The notes beneath the pieces were generated by a model. It had not been told where the DNA came from. It did no database searches and was given only the letters and a program-made list of their open reading frames with translations. A stretch of 54,333 nt of DNA, from assembly GCA_030145275.1 (NCBI GenBank), contig JAQYVV010000017.1, positions 1-54,333 of the forward strand, read 5' to 3'. Of this stretch, positions 25,764 through 34,675 are shown piece by piece. The DNA is from Desulfurivibrionaceae bacterium (GTDB lineage: Bacteria; Desulfobacterota; Desulfobulbia; Desulfobulbales; VMSU01). How positions within the stretch are numbered: the stretch's first letter is position 1; every line of letters begins with the position of its first letter. Both the position numbers and the translations under genes were made by a program.

Positions 25764-25783
25764 TTAGCCATTAGAGATCAGTT

Positions 25784-26689
25784 TTGAGAATAAATAGCTT
25801 CAGTAGTTATTATAAAAGAAAATATGGTAAAGCGGTAGGCAAGATTGCCCTTGACCGAGGAGTGCCATGTCCAAACCGGAAAAAAGGGGGATGTGTTTTT
25901 TGCGGCCCCAGAAGTTTTAGGCCTTACTATCTTAAGGAAGGGGAGGCATTACAGGCGCAAATAGAAAAAGGTAAAAGGTTCCTGGAAAAAAGAAAGTTCA
26001 CCTACTATTTTGCCTATTTTCAGCAGGAGACAACCACTGCTGCCTCCTGTGATGATCTTCTTAAGGATTTCAGTATGGTCCTTGTCGACCCTCTTTGTAT
26101 TGGCATTATAATCAGTACTCGCCCAGATTATCTGGAGGATAGGCTGCTTGATGAATTGAATACTATGGCGGGAGAAGGGGCCAGGCCAAAGGAGGTCATA
26201 CTTGAGTTGGGGCTCCAATCGAGCCACGATAGTTCTTTGACATTGTTGAACAGAAACCACACCTGTGCAGATTTTATGCAGGCAGTTGGGCGTGTCAAGG
26301 CAAGGAAATTTCTTCAGGTTGGAGCCCACTTGATTTTGGGGATCCCTGGAGAAAATTTTGCGGACTTACTGCACACCGTCCGTTCAGTTAGCGATGCAGG
26401 GGTGGAGCATATAAAAATACATCATCTACAGGTTATAAAGGGCACAGAGCTTGAAAAAATGTATGGGCAACGCCCCTTCAAAACCTTTGACCTCCATGAA
26501 TATATGGATGTTGTGAGCCGATTGCTAATGAGCCTGCCGAGTAATGTTGTCGTGCATCGCCTCTGGAGCATGTCGGAAGCTGACATAATAGTTGCGCCTG
26601 TCTGGGATTTGAATAATTTTGAAATAGGCAATCTGTTGAGAAGGGTGCTTTCTGAAACAGGTCGGCGGCAGGGGCAGTTACATAATTAG
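25784..26689 (+). CDS. TIGR01212-type radical SAM protein (YhcC/YtqA-like)
   Basis: The 301-residue protein has the radical SAM cluster at about residues 29-40 (CPNRKKGGCVFC; the family spacing of the cysteines is longer than CxxxCxxC), then YFQQETTTAAS, a LGLQSSHD strand and HLILGIPGE. This group was described as uncharacterised radical SAM enzymes of elongator-like fold (YhcC in Escherichia coli); the reaction is unknown. The start appears to be TTG 25784, with no ATG available in the N-terminal region and the 3' target duplication of element A ending 12 bases upstream. The insertion has therefore replaced most of the native leader. Confidence 0.87.
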   Translation: MRINSFSSYYKRKYGKAVGKIALDRGVPCPNRKKGGCVFCGPRSFRPYYLKEGEALQAQIEKGKRFLEKRKFTYYFAYFQQETTTAASCDDLLKDFSMVLVDPLCIGIIISTRPDYLEDRLLDELNTMAGEGARPKEVILELGLQSSHDSSLTLLNRNHTCADFMQAVGRVKARKFLQVGAHLILGIPGENFADLLHTVRSVSDAGVEHIKIHHLQVIKGTELEKMYGQRPFKTFDLHEYMDVVSRLLMSLPSNVVVHRLWSMSEADIIVAPVWDLNNFEIGNLLRRVLSETGRRQGQLHN

Positions 26690-26753
26690 CTGATTTCATT
26701 CTTGCTTGTTCCCGCTTGCGAGGATGGGTGTTACTGTGATATCTTAACAAACT

Positions 26754-27065
26754 CTACGGGGCCTTGATGGGGGTAAAATTACGCCTGCCTGGAGGAGGGG
26801 CGGCCGAATTAAATCTACAGGTTGCGCAACTTTGTTCAGCTCTGACTCCGCCGCAATTGGGAAAGCAACTCCTGAATTTACAATCCCATTGTGTGCATCT
26901 CGGCCTTTCCTGTGGTTTTAAATTATCTCTTCTGGGTGCTACTGCCATGGGATTGTGACTACAATGGAAACAGCCATTTTTAGGAGGCACTCCGTAGCAC
27001 TCAGGAAAGAGAGGGTGGTAGCTGCAGTCCCACTGATTGCACGTTGCTTTGTTTCCTGAAGTCAT
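26754..27065 (-). CDS. Cysteine-rich protein with two tandem CxQWDC repeats
   Basis: The 103-residue protein consists of two similar modules: CNQWDCSYHPLFPECYGV with CFHCSHNP (about 9-39) and CTQWDCKFRSCFPNCGGV with CATCRFN (about 57-86). Each module shares C-x-QWDC, FPxC-x-GV and CxxC, five cysteines in common, plus one extra in the second. The regular spacing points to a metal-binding or Fe-S fold, or to disulfides; there is no signal peptide, so a cytoplasmic metal site is more likely. I do not recognise a named family. No strong ribosome-binding site is visible before ATG 27065. It is flanked by the radical SAM gene. Confidence 0.68.
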   Translation of the reverse strand: MTSGNKATCNQWDCSYHPLFPECYGVPPKNGCFHCSHNPMAVAPRRDNLKPQERPRCTQWDCKFRSCFPNCGGVRAEQSCATCRFNSAAPPPGRRNFTPIKAP

Positions 27066-27272
27066 AATGAATTGACCGAATGTGAATTTGATCGCTTCTC
27101 TTTAATCATTTCCATACGAGCAATGCTCCAATTATGCTATCACAAACAGGAGTCTGGGGTCAAATAATAAAAAAGTTGCAGGGCGTGTATAATTTTTGCA
27201 AATAAATCATTTCGTTATATGTCTGGGGGCAACTCGCTGCTTTACTATTTTTGTAAGTGTCAGTATCTTTAA

Positions 27273-27335
27273 GTTGAAAGTTGAAAGTTGAAAGTTGAAA
27301 GTTGAAAGTTGAAAGTTGAAAGTTGAAAGTTGAAA
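27273..27335. repeat. Nine tandem copies of the heptamer GTTGAAA
   Basis: GTTGAAA is repeated nine times without a mismatch from 27273 to 27335, then GTTGC. It ends 46 bases upstream of the ATG of the PKD/pseudo-caspase gene. A 7-base unit changes spacing by a non-multiple of three and by two-thirds of a helical turn, so copy-number change could alter expression. The rest of the gap 27066-27272 shows nothing recognisable. Confidence 0.9.
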
Positions 27336-27381
27336 GTTGCTGTGCTGTTGCGGATTAGAAAATATGAGGAGAAAATTTAAT

Positions 27382-29403
27382 ATGTCGTTAGTGCTGAAAA
27401 TTGTAGTTCTGCAAGGGATATTTCTTTGGGGGGCAATTGCAAGTGCCTGGGCTGCAGGTGTTTTCGTGGACAATAATGATGGTACCATTACTGACATGGC
27501 CACCGCTTTAATGTGGCAGAAGAGCGATGATGGAACTGAAAGAACTTGGGATGAGGCGGTCCTCTATTGCGAATCCTTGGAGTTGGCCGATAATACCGAT
27601 TGGATGCTGCCTAGAATTCATATGTTGGAAAACCTTATCGATTCCAGTTTCTCGCCGACCATTAATCCAGCCTTCTCGGTGAAGCCTTCCTATTACTGGT
27701 CCTCAAGTGAGAGCCGCGCCTCGGTGAAGTCGGCCAAGTATGTGAACTTTTTTTATGGCAACACTTATGCGTTCAGTAAGGACAATACCTATTACAGTAT
27801 TTGTGTTAAAGATATTTCCGCCGCATTTACTGAACCTCTCGAAGCCTCGTTGCAGTTTGAAACATCTTCTGAAATCGCGCCGTTTGAGGGCCGTTTTTCA
27901 TCTATCATAAAGGGTGGGACTAAACCATATTTCTATGAGTGGGACTTTGGTGATGGTGATTTCTCCAGTTGGTCCAATCCTGTCCATACTTTTCTGGAAG
28001 ATGGTAAATATGAGATTGAACTGACTGTTTCTGATAATGATGGGACTATTGTGGTTGCTAAAAAAGTGTTACATCTGCCACTCTTGTTTGAACCTGATGT
28101 GGTTGTCAAAGTTGAGACGGAGGTAACTGAAACCTTGACTAGTCAGGATAATGTTGCGGCTGTAGAAGAGATAGAGGAAGCAGAAACGCAAACAGGGATT
28201 GGCGTTGGCAGCGAGGAAATTGCAGCAGGCATAGAAGTATTAGCAGCAGAAGAAGAGATTGAAACTGTGACGGAATCCCCTGGTGGAGGAATCGGGTTGG
28301 AGACTGCTACAGCGGAGAAAGTTGCCCAAATTGGCGGCCTAAATAGTCTCGAAAATGAGGCGGGGATGGCAAGTACAGAAGAGACTGAGACAGTAACTGC
28401 TGCAATAGAGACCGTACAATCTGAAATTTTTGAAGAAGATATTCCAGCAGAACCAAGAGATGAAGTACATTTACTCGAAACAGGTTCTGAAATAATATCT
28501 AAAAGCAAAGAGGGTCAGGGATACAACGAGACAGGAAAAGATATTGAAAAAATCATGGCAGAATTTCCTTTTGAACAACTAAATGAAGCTGAGTCTACAG
28601 TGCTGTTAGAGCAAGATAATGAGTCTGTTCTTGTGGATAAACAGGAAGAAGCTGCAGGAATAATAGACTTGGTAAAGACAGGGCAAGAAACTGAAGGACT
28701 GGATGCGGTGACTGAAACCGGCGAAATTGTGGCCGATAAAAAATCGAAGGGAATTTTTACTGCTGTTGCCAGTAAAACAAGTGCGCCTATTCAAATGGCA
28801 ACAGGTGGACAAGGCCTTTTGGCCTACTCTTTTGTTAATGCACTAAATGGAGATGCGGATTGGAATAAAGATGGAACGGTGACAGCCCAAGAGTTAAAGG
28901 GATATTTGGGCTTTGCCATTGACAATCTTTCAGGGGGAAGCCAGGAAGCATATATCTCAATGAGTGATGGTGATTTTCCCCTGTGTGCTGCTGATGGGCT
29001 CACCCAGGTTATGGCAATCGGAATAGACAGTTATAGGGAAGAGATCGTAGAGCCTCTCCTCTATGCTGGAGATAGTGCTGAATATATTGCCCAGGCACTC
29101 ACCGAAAAATGCTCAAACTTTCGAAAATTAGTTTTGACTGGACAAAAGACAGTAAGGACAAATATATTCAGAGGGCTTTTAAAAATGGGTAAAGATATTG
29201 GCAGAGCAGATAATTTTATTTTCTATTTCGCCGGTTCTTCGGTGAAGTCTGCAAGTGGCCTGAATATTTTGACTTATGACACCCTGCCTGAGTTGAGAGG
29301 CCAGACAGGAATTTTCTTTGATGATTTAACCTACTTGCTGGAAAACATTCCGGCTGCAAACATAATCATTTTATTTGAAGCGGGGCCATATGTCGAGCAG
29401 TAA
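27382..29403 (+). CDS. Secreted protein: DUF1566 (Lcl) domain, PKD domain, acidic linker and caspase-like region without catalytic residues
   Basis: The 673-residue protein starts with a signal peptide (MSLVLKIVVLQGIFLWGAIA, cleavage near AWAAG). Residues about 25-120 are a DUF1566/Lcl_C domain (MWQKSDDGTERTWDEAVLYC, YYWSSSE). Residues about 130-225 are a PKD domain (YEWDFGDGDFSSWSNPVHTF). A Glu/Thr-rich linker follows (about 230-460). The C-terminal part resembles peptidase C14 in an unusual order: the segment normally after the active site (GGQGLLAYSFVNALNGDADW, NKDGTVTAQEL) comes first, then the N-terminal half (MAIGIDSYREE through FIFYFAGSSV). The expected GHG histidine is replaced (AGSS) and the DACHSG cysteine by EAGPYVEQ at the very end. 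ATG 27382 has GAGGAG upstream; ATG 27364 is possible. Confidence 0.85.
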   Translation: MSLVLKIVVLQGIFLWGAIASAWAAGVFVDNNDGTITDMATALMWQKSDDGTERTWDEAVLYCESLELADNTDWMLPRIHMLENLIDSSFSPTINPAFSVKPSYYWSSSESRASVKSAKYVNFFYGNTYAFSKDNTYYSICVKDISAAFTEPLEASLQFETSSEIAPFEGRFSSIIKGGTKPYFYEWDFGDGDFSSWSNPVHTFLEDGKYEIELTVSDNDGTIVVAKKVLHLPLLFEPDVVVKVETEVTETLTSQDNVAAVEEIEEAETQTGIGVGSEEIAAGIEVLAAEEEIETVTESPGGGIGLETATAEKVAQIGGLNSLENEAGMASTEETETVTAAIETVQSEIFEEDIPAEPRDEVHLLETGSEIISKSKEGQGYNETGKDIEKIMAEFPFEQLNEAESTVLLEQDNESVLVDKQEEAAGIIDLVKTGQETEGLDAVTETGEIVADKKSKGIFTAVASKTSAPIQMATGGQGLLAYSFVNALNGDADWNKDGTVTAQELKGYLGFAIDNLSGGSQEAYISMSDGDFPLCAADGLTQVMAIGIDSYREEIVEPLLYAGDSAEYIAQALTEKCSNFRKLVLTGQKTVRTNIFRGLLKMGKDIGRADNFIFYFAGSSVKSASGLNILTYDTLPELRGQTGIFFDDLTYLLENIPAANIIILFEAGPYVEQ

Positions 29404-30445
29404 TCAGCAAAAAAATATGTCAGATACCTATAAAGGGAAGATCTTGGGTGGCCCTTATTCGGAGGATTTAAAGACCAGGGTTGAAGAGCTTGTAACTGCG
29501 CTCCAAAAGCTAGAGACGATGAATTTGCCAGTTATACCTTATCTTGCGGCCTGGGAAGAAAACAAAAAAGTAATTTGGTATGAGTTCATTGGTCAGCGTC
29601 TGTGTACTTTGCTTGGCTGTACTAGTTCTGAGGTAGCTGAGCGCCTGCGGAAATCAGTCATAGATCGCAGGGTATATAGATACAGCGGAGTCGATGCTGA
29701 GGTTGAAGAAGAGATTATTTCCGGCGCTGAACTTGGGGGAAACCGTCTTGGTATTCGTGAAGAGGTGAAACGATCAGGTGTGGTAGAGGCTGTCTATAAA
29801 ATAGCAGCAGATGAGGTCGTTTTCTGGTTGAAAGATCAGGCTAAAATAGAGAATTTCAGCCAAAATAATGTCTATCTGTCCATGGGCTTTCTGACTGATG
29901 TAACTAAAGAGATGGAGCAAAAGGACCTGTTTGAAAAAATTGGTTATTTTGATGAACTGACCAGACTTCCCAAGCGTTTAATAATGGATAGAATTTTTGA
30001 GATCAATATAGGCCACTTCCAGCGGGGCATTATTGATAATTTTGTTTTCATGATGATAGATGTGGATCATTTTAAGAATGTCAATGATACCTTCGGTCAT
30101 CAGGCTGGTGATTACGTGTTGGCAGCCCTGGCAGAGCTCATGACCGCCAAGAAACGGAAGGAAGATGAAATTGGCAGATATGGAGGGGAAGAGTTTTACG
30201 GCTTTTCTCTTGGCAGTTTAACGCATGGGGTGAAATTTGCGCAAAGGCTGAGGCAGAATATTGAAGAACACTCATTTGTTTATGAGAATCAAATTATTCC
30301 CATAACTGTCTCAATTGGCTTGGCGGCGGCAAGTGATTTTAATGATGCCGATGAAGTCCTGGTGGACAGCCTTGTTAAACTTGCGGACAGAAGGCTCTAC
30401 CTGGCAAAACAGGGTGGCAGAAATCGGGTGGTTCTTGAAGGATAA
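29390..30445 (+). CDS. Diguanylate cyclase (GGDEF) with divergent PAS-like input domain
   Basis: The 351-residue protein makes c-di-GMP from two GTP. The C-terminal domain (about 185-350) has FFDELTRLPKR-type start, DVDHFKNVNDTFGHQAGDYV and the active-site GGEEF in GRYGGEEFYGF. The RKED motif five residues before GGEEF fits the RxxD inhibitory site, so product feedback is expected. The first 180 residues look like a diverged PAS domain (LCTLLGCTSSEV, FLTDVTKEMEQKD) without recognisable cofactor residues; no membrane span. ATG 29390 overlaps the end of the preceding pseudo-caspase gene by 14 bases, which suggests coupled translation. Confidence 0.92.
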   Translation: MSSSNQQKNMSDTYKGKILGGPYSEDLKTRVEELVTALQKLETMNLPVIPYLAAWEENKKVIWYEFIGQRLCTLLGCTSSEVAERLRKSVIDRRVYRYSGVDAEVEEEIISGAELGGNRLGIREEVKRSGVVEAVYKIAADEVVFWLKDQAKIENFSQNNVYLSMGFLTDVTKEMEQKDLFEKIGYFDELTRLPKRLIMDRIFEINIGHFQRGIIDNFVFMMIDVDHFKNVNDTFGHQAGDYVLAALAELMTAKKRKEDEIGRYGGEEFYGFSLGSLTHGVKFAQRLRQNIEEHSFVYENQIIPITVSIGLAAASDFNDADEVLVDSLVKLADRRLYLAKQGGRNRVVLEG

Positions 30446-30483
30446 GACTAAAAAAACGATTCCTGTTAGCTTTCATAGCCCGG

Positions 30484-31647
30484 CTATAGACACTGATCCA
30501 GGATGTTGTTGGCCGTGGTGTTCTTGGGGTCGATTCTGATCACTTTCGCGGCCCATTTTTCTGCCCTTATTGGCATTTTTATGTCAAGATAGCTTTGGGC
30601 TAAAAATAACAACATTTCAATGTCTTCTGGTGATCCCTCGATTGCCTTTTCAAATACTCCTATTGCGTCATGGGCCTTATCACTTTTTAGCATGGCTATG
30701 CCAATTTTTTTACTAAGGTAGGTGCGTTCCGAGTCAGCTCGTAGAACGCTCTGGTATGTTTTTGCGGCAAGTCCGTAGACTTGTTGCTCCAGGCAGGCAT
30801 CTGCAACTTTCTCGAGTAGGTCCATGTCCTTTTGGTTGTTTTTTATGAGAATTTTGAATATTTTTTCTGCATCACCAATTCTCTTTTTTCCCATCAACAG
30901 GGCTGTAAATTTAAAGGCCCTTTCGGAATTTCTTGGGCTTAACTTTACAGCCATTGAATAGTTGGCAATGGCTTCGTCAATGTTGCCGGTGCTAAAATAG
31001 ATCTGACCCAAAAAGTGGTAGGACGTGACATCCATGCGATTAAGTTGGATGGCTTTTTGAAAACAGGCCAGGGACGATTTGCGGTCTTGTTTTTGTAGAA
31101 AAAGTCGTCCCAGCTCGCGTAGAGGCCTAGAGGAGCGACTGTTTATTGCCACTGCCTGTTTTGCACAGCTAATGGCTCCGTCGATGTCACCCTTTTCTTG
31201 AAGGGTTCTGGCTTTTTTCAAGAGGGCCGTTAGGGGGGCTGGTTTTTGGAGTCCCTTTAAAAGTACCACTATTTTCTGCTCGAGTGTGGCGGTTACAAAG
31301 GGCTTGGTCAGGTAAGCATCTACATCGCTCTCTGCTGCTTCTGCAATAAAGGTCTGGTTCGTTTCTGCGGTAATAATAAGAAAAGGCGTGTCCCGTAATT
31401 TTTTAGAAGCCCGGACTTTTCCTAATAGTTCAATGCCGTTCATCTTCGGCATTTGCCAGTCTGATATGATGAAATCAACAGAGACTCCTTCTTTGTTGAG
31501 TATCTTCCAAGCGTCCGCACCATTTGCAGCTTCATAATGTTCTTTGCCGAATTGGATCAGTTTCAGCATTGCCCGGATGGATCGACGCATGTTGTCCATG
31601 TCATCGACAATTAAGAAATTCATTTGCTGCGGGTTGAAATTTTTCAT
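30484..31647 (-). CDS. Response regulator receiver with TPR repeats
   Basis: The 387-residue protein has an N-terminal CheY-like receiver (about 8-130): LIVDDMDNMRRSI, the phospho-accepting aspartate in FIISDWQMPKMNG, and YLTKPF with the conserved lysine. The rest (about 135-385) is a run of TPR motifs (for example ALGRLFLQKQDRKSSLACFQ-type, YHFLGQIYFSTGNIDEAIAN, YLDIKMPIRAEKWA), a protein-binding scaffold rather than an enzyme. It is 15 bases downstream of the GAF histidine kinase gene, its likely phosphate donor. The output is probably a phosphorylation-controlled protein interaction. Confidence 0.9.
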   Translation of the reverse strand: MKNFNPQQMNFLIVDDMDNMRRSIRAMLKLIQFGKEHYEAANGADAWKILNKEGVSVDFIISDWQMPKMNGIELLGKVRASKKLRDTPFLIITAETNQTFIAEAAESDVDAYLTKPFVTATLEQKIVVLLKGLQKPAPLTALLKKARTLQEKGDIDGAISCAKQAVAINSRSSRPLRELGRLFLQKQDRKSSLACFQKAIQLNRMDVTSYHFLGQIYFSTGNIDEAIANYSMAVKLSPRNSERAFKFTALLMGKKRIGDAEKIFKILIKNNQKDMDLLEKVADACLEQQVYGLAAKTYQSVLRADSERTYLSKKIGIAMLKSDKAHDAIGVFEKAIEGSPEDIEMLLFLAQSYLDIKMPIRAEKWAAKVIRIDPKNTTANNILDQCL

Positions 31648-31662
31648 ATCACAGGCGTATAG

Positions 31663-32931
31663 TTATATGGGGAGGGTAAAAAAGAAGCGGCACCCATGGT
31701 CATTGCAGCTCTTTATTCCTATTTTGCCTCGATGGAGTTTAACTGCGAGCTTACAAAAATATAGCCCAAGCCCAGTTCCAACCAAGGTGTCTTGCTTATC
31801 CGATATCCTGGAGTATTTATCAAAAACGGTTTTTTGCTTTTGTGGAGGAATGCCTGGTCCTTGATCTTGCACAAAAAATTCCAGGTAGTTTTTTTGTGAG
31901 GCAGGTCTACATCCCAAAATAATTTTGGTTTTCGAATTTGTATACCCCAGCGAGTTTGTGAGCAGATTTTGTAAAACTCGCAAGATAAGCACTCTGTCAA
32001 GGTGTGAAGTGGGTAACTCTTCGCTGGGAAGGTCTAAAGAGAGTTGTATATCTTTTATTTTGGCGAGCCCTTTTATAGCACTATATGATTCTTCAAGGAG
32101 ATTACGTATATCTGTTTCTTCTTTAAAAAGGATCATTTTACCGTCTTCAATCTTGTTGATCGTGACAAGATTGCTGACCATTCTGACCGTTCTATCGCAA
32201 CTGATCTGGGCCGCTTCCAGGAAATCCTGGTTTTCACCAGTGACAGAGTAGGAAAGGATATCAAGGTTGGCAACCACCTCGGACAGTGGGCCTTTTAAAT
32301 CATGCATGAGCATACTAGAGAGCTCATCGCGTAATTTTTCCTGTCGTTTCAATTCAAGATTCTGCCTGCGCATGGTGTTCTTTTGTCGCTTCAGTTCACT
32401 TTGCAGACGCTGGTGGACCAGAGATGAAATAATCAGGGATCCGAAATCGAGAAGGTAGGTTATGTCTTCCTGGAGGAGATCCTTGTCACCAGACTTGTCA
32501 GTAACATTGATAACCCCCATGATTTTATTTTCCTGTAAGATAGGGGCGGAGAGGAGAGAATTTTTTTTGTAGGCCTTGCCGCCTCTTCCAGGAAAGCGTG
32601 GATCTTTGCCTATATCTGGAATAAAGATCGGCTTTTTATTTTTTGCCACCCAGCCGGCGATGGAGTCCTCACTGAGAGGTTGCTTTATACCGATAAGATC
32701 TTGACGGGTAGAGGCCACAATGAGAAGTTTATTGCGTTCAAGGACCATGATAGATCCTTGTTCAACTTTCAGGTAGCTAAGAATAATAGTGAGAATCTGG
32801 TTAATTTTTTTGTCGTACTGCGCTTTTTTATTTGTTACCTGGACAATTTGGGAAATACTCTGGAGTAGATTTAAGGCCTTTTGGGGATCCTTACCAATAC
32901 TATCGAGAATATTTTTGTTGCTGTGTCGCAT
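31663..32931 (-). CDS. GAF-domain sensor histidine kinase
   Basis: The 422-residue soluble kinase has an N-terminal GAF domain (about 40-185; LKVEQGSIMVLERNKLLIVA, SIAGWVAKNKKPIFIPD), a coiled coil (about 185-205), HisKA with the accepting histidine in SSMLMHDLKGPLSEVVANL, and an ATPase domain (LQNLLTNSLGYT; DQGPGIPP; GTGLGLYFCK). There is no membrane span, so a small cytoplasmic ligand or redox signal is expected. ATG 32931 has GAGGA seven bases upstream. It precedes the receiver-TPR gene and the pair forms a two-component system. Confidence 0.92.
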   Translation of the reverse strand: MRHSNKNILDSIGKDPQKALNLLQSISQIVQVTNKKAQYDKKINQILTIILSYLKVEQGSIMVLERNKLLIVASTRQDLIGIKQPLSEDSIAGWVAKNKKPIFIPDIGKDPRFPGRGGKAYKKNSLLSAPILQENKIMGVINVTDKSGDKDLLQEDITYLLDFGSLIISSLVHQRLQSELKRQKNTMRRQNLELKRQEKLRDELSSMLMHDLKGPLSEVVANLDILSYSVTGENQDFLEAAQISCDRTVRMVSNLVTINKIEDGKMILFKEETDIRNLLEESYSAIKGLAKIKDIQLSLDLPSEELPTSHLDRVLILRVLQNLLTNSLGYTNSKTKIILGCRPASQKNYLEFFVQDQGPGIPPQKQKTVFDKYSRISDKQDTLVGTGLGLYFCKLAVKLHRGKIGIKSCNDHGCRFFFTLPI

Positions 32932-32963
32932 GGATAGTCCTCGCCAAGGTAAAAATGAAATTT

Positions 32964-33045
32964 GAAACTTGAAATCTGGTTCAAATTAATCCAGTTATAA
33001 TGGTTTTATAGGTTACATAGCTAGTTTTTTCAAGTTTCAAGTTTC
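32964..33045. repeat. Inverted repeat between the kinase gene and guaA
   Basis: GAAACTTGAAA (32964-32974) is mirrored by TTTCAAGTTTC (33035-33045), with a further CAAGTTTC in tandem. The AT-rich arms are 60 bases apart. It may be the 3' structure of guaA (minus strand) but has no GC-rich stem typical of a terminator. Confidence 0.35.
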
Positions 33046-33063
33046 TATTTTCCACACTGTTCC

Positions 33064-34614
33064 CTATTCCCATTCAATGGTGCTTGGAGGCTTGGAGGAA
33101 ATATCGTAGACTACTCTATTTACTCCCCTCACTTCATTAATAATTCTATTTGAAATTCGGCCCAGGAGATCATAGGGCAGTCTGGACCAATCGGCTGTCA
33201 TGGCGTCAAGACTGTCGACGGCCCTGATAGCGACCACATGTTCATATGTCCTTTCATCACCCATGACTCCAACTGTTTGAATGGGTAAAAGAACGGCAAA
33301 AGACTGCCATGTCTTTCTGTATAATCCTGATTTTTTCATCTCTTCTAAAACAATTACATCAGCGGCCCTGAGAATTTCAAGGCGTTCGGATGAGACTTCA
33401 CCTAATATTCGTATGGCAAGTCCTGGTCCAGGAAAGGGTTGCCGGTAAATAGCTTCTTCCGGAAGGCCCAGTTCAAGACCAACATTTCTGACCTCGTCTT
33501 TAAATAGTTCTCGCAGGGGTTCGATAAGGTCAAGCTTCATGACCTCTGGAAGGCCTCCAACGTTATGGTGTGATTTAATTACTGTATCACCGACAAAAGA
33601 AATACTCTCGATGACATCGGGGTAGAGGGTCCCCTGGGCGAGAAATTTGGCGTCTCCAAATTTTCCTGCTTCCTCTTCAAAAATTTTAATGAAGCCGTAT
33701 CCTATTCGTTTCCGTTTGGTTTCCGGATCACTTATTCCGTCCAGCTCTTGTAAAAAATAGTCACAGGCGTCCACATGGATGACGTTGAGCCCTGTTTTTT
33801 CTTTGAAAAATCGTAAAACACTTTCAGTCTCCCCGGTTCGCATCAAGCCGTTGTTAACATAAATACAGGTAAGCTGATCTCCTATTGCTTTATGAACAAG
33901 TGCTGCGACTACAGACGAATCAACCCCGCCGCTTAAGGCACAGATGACCCGGCCATCGCCAACTTTCTTTTGAATCGCTTTAACCGCTGATTCAACAAAG
34001 GAGTGCATGGTCCATTGGGATTGACAGCCGCACATGCCAAAAATAAAATTCCGTAAAACATCATTGCCAATAATGGTGTGGACTACTTCTGGATGGAACT
34101 GAACACCGACGAATGGCTTACTTTCATGTCGTATTGCCGCGTTTGGTGAGTGCTCACTTATGGCTGAGACAAGAAAGCCGGGAGCAAGTTTTTCTACTCG
34201 GTCTCCGTGGCTCATCCAGACTTGGTATTCCGGATGGTCGGTTTCCATTCCTGCAAAAACCCCTGCTGTATATTTAACTTCAAGGTCTGCTTTGCCAAAT
34301 TCCCGTTTTGCTGCTTTTTCGACTAAGCCTCCCAGTTGCATGGTCATAAGCTGGGCACCATAACAGATGCCAAGAATGGGAATGTCTAGCTCAAAAAGGG
34401 CAGGGTCGCTTTTGGGGGCGTCTGCGTCATAAACGCTTTTGGGACCACCGGAGAGAATAATACCGTTTGGGGCCATGGCCTTGATCTTGTCAATGGCAAG
34501 ATTGAAGGGGTGTATTTCGCAATATACCTTCTGCTCTCTGACCCTGCGAGCGATCAATTGGGTGGTTTGTGAGCCGAAGTCAAGAATCAATATTTTTTCA
34601 CTATGTATGTCCAT
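33064..34614 (-). CDS. guaA: GMP synthase (glutamine-hydrolysing)
   Basis: GuaA converts XMP to GMP using glutamine and ATP. The 516-residue protein has an N-terminal class I amidotransferase ([19 protein letters not shown]; nucleophile cysteine in [11 protein letters not shown]; catalytic histidine in [11 protein letters not shown]), an ATP-pyrophosphatase domain with the P-loop [14 protein letters not shown], and the C-terminal dimerisation domain ending [16 protein letters not shown] 34614 is preferred (AAAGGA upstream; MDIHSEK start matches family length); an earlier start would add 12 residues. It is downstream of guaB, separated by 216 bases that hold a family-1 element. Confidence 0.97.
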   Translation of the reverse strand: MDIHSEKILILDFGSQTTQLIARRVREQKVYCEIHPFNLAIDKIKAMAPNGIILSGGPKSVYDADAPKSDPALFELDIPILGICYGAQLMTMQLGGLVEKAAKREFGKADLEVKYTAGVFAGMETDHPEYQVWMSHGDRVEKLAPGFLVSAISEHSPNAAIRHESKPFVGVQFHPEVVHTIIGNDVLRNFIFGMCGCQSQWTMHSFVESAVKAIQKKVGDGRVICALSGGVDSSVVAALVHKAIGDQLTCIYVNNGLMRTGETESVLRFFKEKTGLNVIHVDACDYFLQELDGISDPETKRKRIGYGFIKIFEEEAGKFGDAKFLAQGTLYPDVIESISFVGDTVIKSHHNVGGLPEVMKLDLIEPLRELFKDEVRNVGLELGLPEEAIYRQPFPGPGLAIRILGEVSSERLEILRAADVIVLEEMKKSGLYRKTWQSFAVLLPIQTVGVMGDERTYEHVVAIRAVDSLDAMTADWSRLPYDLLGRISNRIINEVRGVNRVVYDISSKPPSTIEWE

Positions 34615-34675
34615 GCAAAAATCCTTTCTAATGTGAGAATTGAAAAGCAATAGGTACCGGAAGGATAATATTATC

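Noticed and set aside
27273..27335. CRISPR array
   Set aside because: The repeats are seven bases long with no spacers, and there are no cas genes nearby.
27207..27503. Minus-strand frame with a repetitive LSTFNFQ protein pattern
   Set aside because: The pattern is only the translation of the GTTGAAA tandem repeat and the frame runs antisense to the PKD gene start.
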